Below, piece after piece: positions 38,378-44,903 of a stretch of DNA of 47,558 nt (positions are counted from its first letter, which is position 1; each line of letters begins with the position of its first letter). The stretch covers positions 1 through 47,558 of the forward strand of contig JAQUCE010000029.1 of NCBI GenBank assembly GCA_028686345.1. Direction: 5' to 3'. Source of the stretch: Kiritimatiellia bacterium (lineage in GTDB: Bacteria > Verrucomicrobiota > Kiritimatiellia > RFP12 > UBA1067). The translations under genes were made by a program, and so were the position numbers. The notes below the pieces were generated by a model. That model searched no databases. It was not told the DNA's origin and saw only the letters and a list, made by a program, of their open reading frames with translations.

Positions 38378-38866
38378 TCCATAAACAACTCTGAAGGTTT
38401 CAGCTTTGATTACAACGTGGCTGGTAGCCTGACAAACATGACCTACCCCAACGGAATAGTTGCGGATTTCGAATATGATGCCGAAAGCAGAATAATCGGG
38501 TTTGACTATGACGGCAAGGCCGCCCACACACTCTTGCGTGATGCCCGCGGCTTCCTGACCAATGAGGTTGTCCAGACCGGCTTAATCCCGGATCAGCCCC
38601 AGTCCTATACTCAGAACCGCACACACAACAGCGCGGACCAGCTCCTCAGTGCGGGAACAGAGAGCTACGCTTACAGTGCTAATGGCTGCCAGACCTCTAA
38701 GGTTGCGACCGCCTCCTCCATGGCTTATGAGTATGATTTTGACATCATGCCAATGAGCTGAGCTCGACTATCGCACTCAGCACCAGCACCGGGGCCATCA
38801 CCGACCGCTTTGCCTACATGCCCTACGGTGCGGTAAAACATGTCGGCATGACCAAAACCCCTACAG
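38378..38866 (+). pseudogene. Orphan Rhs 3' fragment with internal deletion
   Basis: It is a diverged duplicate of the Rhs gene's nucleotides ~34985-35729: NGIVADFEYDAESR against NGIDSEFEYDAESR, then SYTQNRTHNSADQLLSAGTE unchanged. Relative to the full gene, 35339-35606 (268 bp, not a multiple of three) are missing between TTTTGACA and TCATGCCAATGAG, so the frame hits TGA at 38759. After the deletion the match continues out of frame to ...GGCATGACCAAAAC at 38857 and stops next to the inverted 15-bp unit. It is not functional as a protein but could recombine with the Rhs gene. Confidence 0.9.
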
Positions 38867-38903
38867 CCTAAACTCCTAAACCCCTGCAGGGCCGCAGGCC
38901 CTG

Positions 38904-39800
38904 CTAAAACATTCGCTCACGTTTGTGGAAGTAGGCGAGCAGGGCGCGGTGGAAGGTGGTGCCGGTGTTAAGGGTTTCAAAAGAGATGTTCATGCGTCCG
39001 CAGAGCTGCCGCATGCTGTGAATCGCGGCGTTCAGATCCGAAAGGTAGGCTGCGCGGCAGTCATCGCTCTCGACCTCCAGAAACTCGTCGGTCTCCATAT
39101 CGCGAAATTCAATCAAGCCGCGGAAAGGGAAATCAGATTCCAGCGGATCAAGGATCTGAAAGAGGATGACCTCACAGTTCTTATGCTGAAAGTGGCGCAG
39201 CGTGCGCAGGAACTCGGGGTTGGGATCAAAGAAATCCGAGAAGACCAATATGATCGAGCGGCGGCGAACCTCTTCGGCAATCCGGTGGAAACAGGGTGCC
39301 GCGTCGGAGCGTCCGGACGGAACAAGGCCCTCCAAGTGCGCGAGCAGCGCCAGCATGTGCGTGCGCGAGCAGACAGCCGGAAAATACTCATGAATCTGAT
39401 TGGTATATGTGAAGAGCCCGACAGCATCCTTTTGTCGGTGCATCAGATAGATGAAGGCTGCGGCAAGATAGCAGGCGTAGTTAAATTTGTGTGATTTGGC
39501 GCTGCCCAGTCCCATGGAGCCCGACTGATCCAGCACAACATAGGAGCGAGTATTGGTCTCATCCTCGTATTGCTTGACGTAATAGCGGTCGGTTCGGGCA
39601 TAGGCCTGCCAGTCAACCAGCTTAACCGGGTCACCGGGGCAGTATTTGCGATACTCCGAAAACTCCGAGGAAAAACCATGGTAGGGCGAGCGGTGCAGCC
39701 CGGTCAAAGTGCCTTCAACCATGGTGCGCGCGACCATCTCGATGTTCTTGAGCGCATCGAGGGTCTGCGGGGTGAGATATGAAGTGGAGTTAGTTTTCAT
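38904..39800 (-). CDS. DUF58 protein of the MoxR/BatA system
   Basis: The 298-aa protein has the DUF58 signature in order: SSEFSEYRKYCPGDPVKLVD, then WQAYARTDRYYVKQYEDE, followed by VLDQSGSM (VWA-like). It has no membrane segments, as in the soluble DUF58 branch. ATG 39800 is used; a GTG at 39821 would overlap TGA 39820-39818, the stop DUF4139 would use without its frameshift, and is an alternative. It would act with MoxR and BatA. After its stop there is a perfect 7-bp-stem hairpin (38887-38903), then the edge of the Rhs island. The next cluster gene, BatA, is 10.4 kb away. Confidence 0.9.
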   Translation of the reverse strand: MKTNSTSYLTPQTLDALKNIEMVARTMVEGTLTGLHRSPYHGFSSEFSEYRKYCPGDPVKLVDWQAYARTDRYYVKQYEDETNTRSYVVLDQSGSMGLGSAKSHKFNYACYLAAAFIYLMHRQKDAVGLFTYTNQIHEYFPAVCSRTHMLALLAHLEGLVPSGRSDAAPCFHRIAEEVRRRSIILVFSDFFDPNPEFLRTLRHFQHKNCEVILFQILDPLESDFPFRGLIEFRDMETDEFLEVESDDCRAAYLSDLNAAIHSMRQLCGRMNISFETLNTGTTFHRALLAYFHKRERMF

Positions 39801-39825
39801 TGCTATAACATCAAGGATCACCGAT

Positions 39826-40380
39826 TTACGAGAACGGTGTAGCTATAGGTGAGGTTCCGCTCCTCTCCTCTCCTGGTTTGAGTTCCAGGGACCAAGTCAG
39901 CTCGTTACGCTTGTTGGCCGACATGTTCAGCCCGCCGGGAGCCGTTGTGTTGAGTGTGACGGCCTGCTGCTGCAAAACCTGGCTCATATTGCCGTGCCCC
40001 TGACTGGTCTGTGTATTCAATTGCTGGAAAAACGTTGCCCATGTCTGTTGCAAGGACAGAGGCGATGTCACATGACCAAACTGAACGCTTGGAAAGCCGG
40101 AGATGAGAAAAACTTCCGCATCACTGAATGCAGCCAACTCGTTTTTGATGATCGCCTTCTGTTCAATCGTCAGTTCTTTTTCGCCGCTAATATCGAGACG
40201 GTAGCTAGGAGCCCATGACAGCCCTTGGGCAATGTAGGACATGCGAATTGTAGACGGCTTGGGATTCTTCACTGTCAGCAGAAGCACAGGCTTACGCTCT
40301 ATAATTTTCTCTGCGGGTCTGAATACCGTGACGCGCGCGATCATAGTTACTATCACCAGTACCAACACTATGCATCGCAT
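39826..40380 (-). pseudogene. Truncated and frameshifted DUF4139-type gene
   Basis: The 184-codon frame starts at ATG 40380 (AGAGG upstream) with a signal-like RCIVLVLVIVTMIA. It jumps straight into the middle of a DUF4139 domain (MSYIAQGLSWAPSYRLDISG; ELAAFSDAEVFLISGFPSVQ). Proteins of this kind are normally ~450-500 aa, so the N-terminal ~200 residues appear deleted. At the 3' end GGAGA is duplicated ('ccaggagaggagaggagcgg'), shifting the frame: the current end is GTSPIATPFS, while the other frame gives NLTYSYTVLVNR then TGA at 39818, overlapping DUF58's possible GTG start. This is two lesions in one gene. Confidence 0.72.
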
Positions 40381-40537
40381 ACTCTGCCTCTTTCCTTTGT
40401 CTCTCATTTGCAATACTCCCGCAGTTTTTTGTTTAAGATGAGGTTCTATCCGTGCGTGTAACCCAGCTGCGCTGCTGTTTGCTTGAGATTAGAATATCAC
40501 ATTCGCTATACGCGCGCAAATGAAAGTCGCCGAGTGG

Positions 40538-40658
40538 CAGCAATTCTAATTATGATCGCGCACCTGTTCAGAAAACACGCTAAAGCGTGAACTACATACG
40601 GTTTCCGGGGTATGTAGTTCACGCTTTAGCGTGTCTTCGGCCATAATTAGAATTGCTG
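40538..40658 (+). mobile_element. 121-bp palindromic MITE-like element, copy 1, with target-site duplication
   Basis: The ends are exact inverted repeats (CAGCAATTCTAATTATG / CATAATTAGAATTGCTG). The centre is a second long inverted repeat (ACACGCTAAAGCGTGAACTA and CATAC against its complement). The element is flanked by identical 10-bp direct repeats CGCCGAGTGG at 40528-40537 and 40659-40668. It encodes nothing. Copies 2 and 3 have exactly the same length. Confidence 0.93.
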
Positions 40659-40996
40659 CGCCGAGTGGGGAGTGCCGCAAGCGAGCCCCCCGGCTGTCAC
40701 GGCTCGCGGCTACAGCACTGCGCGAGCTGTAAGGAACGAGCCAGGTGAGTTATCGGAGGTAGCGGTTGACGATAATGTGCGACCCGCCTTCCATTCGTTC
40801 GGCGTGGCATGCGATATTGATGGACGATTGGAACCCCGCGCTGTGAAAATCGTAAACCAGCATCGTCGCGGCTATCGTGGACCGGAGGCAGGGCCGCCCT
40901 GGATAATGATTGCGATTAGGATTGAGATTAGGACGTACACCCATCCTGATCACAATCCTATTCGTAATCCTAATCAATCAGCGGGCTTTAATTTGA

Positions 40997-41308
40997 TTAC
41001 GATCTATCAGTTCTGCCCAGCAGAAAAGTGCGAAGTAATCTTTCTGATCGCATTACGTGAACAATATAAACACGGTTGTCTTCAATTCGATAAAAAACCC
41101 GACATGGAGGAACAACAACCTCTCTATATGGTGAGTCAGGCAGTTCTGTAGGACGTTTTCCTGAATTTGGATAATCACCTAAACGGTCAACACACTTGAA
41201 GACCTTCTTGACGTAGCTTGATGCAGCTAATGGGTTGTCAAGTGCAATATACTCTGCAACTTCATCCAAATCCATTAAAGCTGATTCTGTCCAAACTAAT
41301 TCAACCAT
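40997..41308 (-). CDS. ParE/RelE-family toxin of a type II toxin-antitoxin pair
   Basis: The 103-aa protein reads WTESALMDLDEVAEYIALDN, then PNSGKRPTELPDSPYREVVV and RVFYRIEDNRVYIVHVMR, the standard ParE/RelE fold pattern. ParE toxins act on gyrase and RelE toxins cleave mRNA at the ribosome; the sequence favours the ParE branch but does not prove it. The start overlaps the antitoxin's stop by 13 bases. The 3' end (41011-41043) recurs as a fragment at 43024-43056. Confidence 0.9.
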   Translation of the reverse strand: MVELVWTESALMDLDEVAEYIALDNPLAASSYVKKVFKCVDRLGDYPNSGKRPTELPDSPYREVVVPPCRVFYRIEDNRVYIVHVMRSERLLRTFLLGRTDRS

Positions 41309-41553
41309 TTAGCCATCTTTTCTTTAGCTTCACTCTGTGTGAATGTGCGTTTTTCAAGTATAGCTCGTTCTCCTCGTGCTATTCCATCAAGAATCTGCAT
41401 TCTCCTCTGCATGAATTCATACGAATCAACATTAACGAGATAAGCCGCTGGTTTTCCATGTTCGGTAATCAAGACAGGTTCTCCGGTTTTATGGAGTTCT
41501 GAAAGGATCTTGGTTGCCTTTCTTTTCAGCGTAGTGACAAGTTCTGTTTTCAT
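41296..41553 (-). CDS. Phd/YefM-family antitoxin
   Basis: The 85-aa protein starts at ATG 41553 (MKTELVTTLKRKATKIL); the frame is open further upstream. LHKTGEPVLITEHGKPAAYL is the Phd/YefM DNA-binding and dimer pattern, and the acidic/helical C-terminal part (QILDGIARGERAILEKR) would wrap the toxin. No Shine-Dalgarno lies before the ATG. The promoter candidate at 41559-41588 places transcription start at or next to the ATG, so the message may be leaderless. It precedes and overlaps the toxin, the usual order. Confidence 0.9.
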   Translation of the reverse strand: MKTELVTTLKRKATKILSELHKTGEPVLITEHGKPAAYLVNVDSYEFMQRRMQILDGIARGERAILEKRTFTQSEAKEKMAKWLN

Positions 41554-41558
41554 GCGAC

Positions 41559-41588
41559 AATGATACTTAAGTGATACTTTTATTGCAA
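41559..41588 (-). promoter_or_regulatory. Promoter and operator candidate of the toxin-antitoxin pair
   Basis: On the minus strand TTGCAA (41588-41583) and TATCAT (41564-41559) are separated by 18 bp. Two direct repeats of the 8-mer TGATACTT (plus-strand reading; 41561-41568 and 41572-41579, 11-bp period) lie within and beside the -10. This fits autorepression by the antitoxin, which is the rule in the family. Inference from motif and position. Confidence 0.45.
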
Positions 41589-41698
41589 GTGCGTATTTCA
41601 AATATATTCAACACTGTGAGTCGCCGGAGACCGAAGGGCGCACTCGGCGCGACTTTCGATGGTACGCGAACTTGCCTGGTTCTGCAACTCATTTCGCT

Positions 41699-42022
41699 TT
41701 AAGAATTGATATTGCGAAGCAGGAAATAGTTGAGAATGGTCCGGATGGCAATAATTGATGCAAGCTGACCAATATCATTCCATGTCGGCGCTATGGTTGT
41801 GTTCAAAATACTGCCTCCAATGAGAAAGCCGAGCCCCAGAGAGAATGAGTGCTCGAGCTCGAGTCGGCTTTCCTGAATGGCGATGGCCGCACGCGCGCCA
41901 AACACCGCATCCTTGATGTAGATATACATCGACTTTGCGATTCCAACCGCCATAACTAAAATCGCCAGCAGATGAAATATATACACCACAAACCCAGACA
42001 GAACTCTTACTATATTTTCCAT
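41699..42022 (-). CDS. DUF1622 membrane protein
   Basis: The 107-aa protein starts at ATG 42022 with GTGGAG upstream. Three membrane helices (~7-30, ~55-72, ~80-100). The C-terminal part (LNTTIAPTWNDIGQLASIIA, then IRTILNYFL) is characteristic of DUF1622. Function unknown. It is on the same strand as the TrkA-C protein gene, with MITE copy 2 between them, and may accompany ion transport; that link is only positional. Confidence 0.82.
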   Translation of the reverse strand: MENIVRVLSGFVVYIFHLLAILVMAVGIAKSMYIYIKDAVFGARAAIAIQESRLELEHSFSLGLGFLIGGSILNTTIAPTWNDIGQLASIIAIRTILNYFLLRNINS

Positions 42023-42080
42023 ATCCGTCTCCACAAGACATACGTGAACGTTTTTCCAACATCAAGCTTCAGACTGAGGT

Positions 42081-42201
42081 CAACAATTCTCATTATGGCC
42101 TAAGACACGCTAAAGCGTGAACTACATACCCCGGCAACCGTATGTAGTTCACGCTTTAGCGTGTCTTCTAAACAGGGGCGCAGCCATAATGAGAATTGCT
42201 G
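42081..42201 (-). mobile_element. 121-bp palindromic MITE-like element, copy 2 (inverted orientation)
   Basis: The reverse complement aligns end to end with copies 1 and 3. The outer arm is CAGCAATTCTCATTATG, with one change in the left arm (CAACAATTCTC). The central arm ACACGCTAAAGCGTGAACTA is unchanged. It ends 14 bp from the stop of the TrkA-C gene. No clear target duplication remains. Confidence 0.92.
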
Positions 42202-42215
42202 GGCTGAACCGGCTC

Positions 42216-42998
42216 CTAGTCGCCGACATCATGGAGGCTCCGGTTAGCCAACTCTCCCCTTGCCGCTTCCGCCGTGTGCTCCACTGTGGCTTCTTCGTGA
42301 GCATAATCACCGAAGGCGGCTTGCCGCTGATCCAGTTTTTTCAAAAGCTGGATCTGCCCATAGAGCACCAGCGTGTCACCCGCTTGGATCGTGTCAGCGG
42401 CACGCGGTGTGCCGACATACACTCCGTCAATACGCTGGATTCCAAGAACCAAGACCCCCTCATGGGAGAGAGCAGCTTGCTGCAAGGTTTTTTGCTCAAG
42501 CCAATCCCCGTGTTTGATCAGCATCTCGGTTACGGCAAATCCATTCTGCAGTTGCAGCAGAGAGCCATAGTCTCTGACATCCAGATCGGTGCAGTTCTTC
42601 AATCCCCAGGCCAGTACGGTATTGACACGCTTGTTCATCCAGCGGCTTTTTCCGAACAGACCAAGCGCCAGCAATCCGGCGAGCAGCAAGAGCAGCGGCC
42701 ACCACCAGCGCTCTGCCTGGAAGGTCGTAAACAATGAGACACCAAGTGCGGCAATTACTGTTGGGACGCTGATACTTCCGGCCATCATTAACAGCATTAT
42801 AATCCGCCTGCGCACTGGATGGCACACCACGGACTCCGCTTCCCTGGTGGTGAAGCCGACACCAGCCAGGGCTGATCGGGCTTGGAACTGCGCCGATTCA
42901 TGCGACATTCCCGTCAGAACCAGCGCCATTGCCGCCAATCTCGTGATCAACATGGTAATGGCCACGATGATGAGCAGAGAAAAAACTGCGATTATCAT
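42216..42998 (-). CDS. Membrane protein with RCK/TrkA C-terminal domain
   Basis: The 260-aa protein has helices at ~1-22, ~65-92 and ~97-115. A cytoplasmic TrkA-C/RCK_C-like domain follows (~145-225: DYGSLLQLQNGFAVTEMLI; VLVLGIQRIDG; GDTLVLYGQIQLLKKLDQ). TrkA-C domains bind small ligands and gate or regulate ion transporters. Stand-alone proteins with this layout are known but uncharacterised. It lies just downstream of MoxR on the same strand, separated by ~150 bp that include a ParE gene fragment. Confidence 0.8.
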   Translation of the reverse strand: MIIAVFSLLIIVAITMLITRLAAMALVLTGMSHESAQFQARSALAGVGFTTREAESVVCHPVRRRIIMLLMMAGSISVPTVIAALGVSLFTTFQAERWWWPLLLLLAGLLALGLFGKSRWMNKRVNTVLAWGLKNCTDLDVRDYGSLLQLQNGFAVTEMLIKHGDWLEQKTLQQAALSHEGVLVLGIQRIDGVYVGTPRAADTIQAGDTLVLYGQIQLLKKLDQRQAAFGDYAHEEATVEHTAEAARGELANRSLHDVGD

Positions 42999-43146
42999 TT
43001 TGCCTACTCTCTGGTTATGTCATTTCTGCCCAGCAGAAAAGTGTGAAGTAACCTTACTGAGCAGCCGTTTGTTGTTCACGCTTCAGCGTGCTCTTTGTCT
43101 CTACCCGTTTGTTGAGAATGGCTTTCAGTTCATCACATTCAACAGT

Positions 43147-44151
43147 TTAAACGCCAGCACTGTCGGGCTCGGGCACATGCTGCAGCAGGCGGTCAATAAT
43201 CTGAATGGAATCAATGCCCTCACCAGCCGCGTGAAAGTTACAGGCAATACGGTGGGAGAGAACAGCGTGGGCGTTGCGGCGCACATCAGCGCAGCTGACA
43301 TTGATCCGCCCCTGAAGTCCGGCCCAGGCCTTGGCTGCCAACACCAGGTACTGACCAGCGCGCGGACCAGCCCCGAAGGTCAGGTTCTGCTTCACAAACT
43401 CCGGCGCGTCAGCCTCGTCCGGGCGGGTGCTGCGCACCAGATCAATGCAGTAGGCGAGGATGTGATCACTAACAGGAATATCGCGCACATAGCGCTGTAA
43501 CTCAAGAATAGCCGGGCCGTCGACTACCTGCCGCAGCTGCACCTCCCGATTGGCAGTGGTCTGACGCAATATCTGAATCTCCTCCTGGCGTTTGGGATAA
43601 TCCATACGCACCAGAAACATAAAGCGATCCAGCTGGGCCTCCGGCAACGGGTAGGTACCCTCCTGTTCGATCGGATTCTGGGTGGCCAGCACAAAGAAGG
43701 GCTGCGGCAACGCAAAAGAGCGGCCACCGGTTGTGACAGCATTCTCCTGCATGGCCTCCAGCAGTGCAGCCTGGGTTTTGGGCGGAGTGCGGTTGATCTC
43801 ATCCGCCAGCAGGAGATTGGTGAAAACCGGGCCTTTGACAAAGCGCAGCGTGCGACGGCTGCTGCCGGACTCCTCATCCAGAATCTCAGTGCCGGTGATA
43901 TCAGAGGGCATCAGATCAGGGGTAAACTGCACGCGGTTGAAGGAGAGATCCAGCACCCCGCCCAGCGAGCTGACCAGCAATGTTTTCGCGAGCCCCGGCA
44001 CACCGAGCAGGAGGCAGTGGCCACGGGCCAGGATTGCGATCAGAACTTGGTCGATCACATCCTCCTGGCCAACAATCATTTTTCCAATCTCGGCTTTGAT
44101 GGCCTGATGGGCGGCGGCGATTTTTTTGAGATTCTCGGGTAGTTGATGCAT
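43147..44151 (-). CDS. MoxR-family AAA+ ATPase
   Basis: The 334-aa protein is of standard MoxR length. Motifs: Walker A GVPGLAKT (50-57), Walker B LLLADEIN (Asp117, Glu118), sensor FFVLATQNPIEQEGTYPLPE and LDRFMFLVRMDYP. ATG 44151 has AGGA upstream. MoxR ATPases act as chaperone-like motors for VWA-domain partners; here DUF58 (38904-39800) and BatA (26418-28439). In most relatives these genes are adjacent. Here insertions separate it from both, and from the DUF4159 gene upstream by ~750 bp. Confidence 0.93.
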   Translation of the reverse strand: MHQLPENLKKIAAAHQAIKAEIGKMIVGQEDVIDQVLIAILARGHCLLLGVPGLAKTLLVSSLGGVLDLSFNRVQFTPDLMPSDITGTEILDEESGSSRRTLRFVKGPVFTNLLLADEINRTPPKTQAALLEAMQENAVTTGGRSFALPQPFFVLATQNPIEQEGTYPLPEAQLDRFMFLVRMDYPKRQEEIQILRQTTANREVQLRQVVDGPAILELQRYVRDIPVSDHILAYCIDLVRSTRPDEADAPEFVKQNLTFGAGPRAGQYLVLAAKAWAGLQGRINVSCADVRRNAHAVLSHRIACNFHAAGEGIDSIQIIDRLLQHVPEPDSAGV

Positions 44152-44280
44152 GCTTGGTCCTATTCCATGTTTTTAAGTGACTTTGTTGAAAAGAGCAAAC
44201 ATGCCTGAAAATCTTCACATGTCAGACCTTGATATTCATTCATCATAATTTGAAACTCCTTGAAAAAGCTGCCCTGATAA

Positions 44281-44297
44281 CATAATTAAAATTGCTG
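44281..44297 (-). repeat. Lone MITE-end-like sequence
   Basis: CATAATTAAAATTGCTG matches the right arm of the 121-bp elements (CATAATTAGAATTGCTG) at 16 of 17 positions, without a partner arm nearby. It may be the scar of a lost copy. Confidence 0.6.
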
Positions 44298-44403
44298 GTC
44301 TATGCCAGAAGCTATGCCGTGGCACGGCTGGATTTCAGACTCTGCTCGTAGGCATGGCGCTCTTTTAATGCTTCACTCATAAGTCACCTATTAAACTGCG
44401 ATG

Positions 44404-44433
44404 ATTATATCATATTTTGAATGGCACGCACAA
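44404..44433 (-). promoter_or_regulatory. Possible promoter reading toward MoxR
   Basis: On the minus strand TATAAT (44409-44404) follows TTGTGC (44433-44428) with an 18-bp spacer, upstream of an AGGTGA site and the 22-aa mini-frame. It could supply MoxR transcription after the repeats entered between DUF4159 and MoxR. Confidence 0.4.
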
Positions 44434-44451
44434 GATAACCCGTCTACGCCA

Positions 44452-44572
44452 CAGCAATTCTAATTATGGCCGCGCCTCTGCTCAGGCAACACGCTAAAGC
44501 GTGAACTACATACGGTTTCAAAGGTACGTAGATCACGCTTTAGCGTGTCTTCGGCCATAATTAGACTTGCTG
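44452..44572 (+). mobile_element. 121-bp palindromic MITE-like element, copy 3
   Basis: It has the same length and arms as copy 1 (CAGCAATTCTAATTATGGCC start; GGCCATAATTAGACTTGCTG end, one change). The central palindrome is slightly decayed in its right arm (GTACGTAGATCACGC). No target duplication is visible. Confidence 0.92.
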
Positions 44573-44660
44573 TCAAATGCTAGGCAAGTGCGGCTCGATC
44601 AAAGGACATCAGTTTCAGTGCTTAGGTTTTGCATTTCATAAGTTGTTGAATGAAGTACCT

Positions 44661-44730
44661 CAAGCTTCCAGCTTGAATGAAAATGTCCTCTGCAAGCAAG
44701 ATGCTTGCACTACTCCATCATCACCTTTAG
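44661..44730 (+). repeat. 70-bp dispersed repeat, copy 2
   Basis: It matches 25261-25330 at 61 of 70 positions. The core TGCAAGCAAGATGCTTGCA is a near-perfect palindrome. It lies in the DUF4159-MoxR spacer. Confidence 0.85.
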
Positions 44731-44903
44731 AGTCACTTTTCAAAAACCCGCTTTGGGGCAGCCTTCCTCCTTCGCCAAGGCTACGGCGCGACAAGAAAGG
44801 CTGGACAACAAACCTTAAGCAGCAACCGTTTGTTGTTCACGCTTCCCTGTCACGGCGTAAAAGCGAAGCTCGACTTGTCCGGGCGTAGCTATTGCGAAGT
44901 GCG

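Larger units (their letters stand above)
44152..44903. other. 750-bp spacer between DUF4159 and MoxR
   Basis: It carries MITE copy 3 (44452-44572), a lone MITE-like end (CATAATTAAAATTGCTG, 44281-44297) and the 70-bp repeat (44661-44730). Two minus-strand mini-frames have good ribosome sites: 44312-44380 (22 aa, AGGTGACTT then ATG) and 44160-44246 (28 aa, AAGGAGTTTCAAATT then ATG, MMNEYQGLTCEDFQA). Both look like gene stubs cut by repeats, or short leader peptides of the MoxR message. I recognise neither. Confidence 0.5.

Noticed and set aside
42589..43500. A 303-codon plus-strand frame
   Set aside because: It is antisense to MoxR and the TrkA-C gene, has no domain pattern and crosses the ParE fragment.
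40538..44572. The RAYT at 20919 as mobiliser of the 121-bp elements
   Set aside because: HUH/Y1 enzymes do not make target-site duplications, and copy 1 has a 10-bp one; the elements also do not flank the RAYT gene. A DDE-type transposase elsewhere is more likely.
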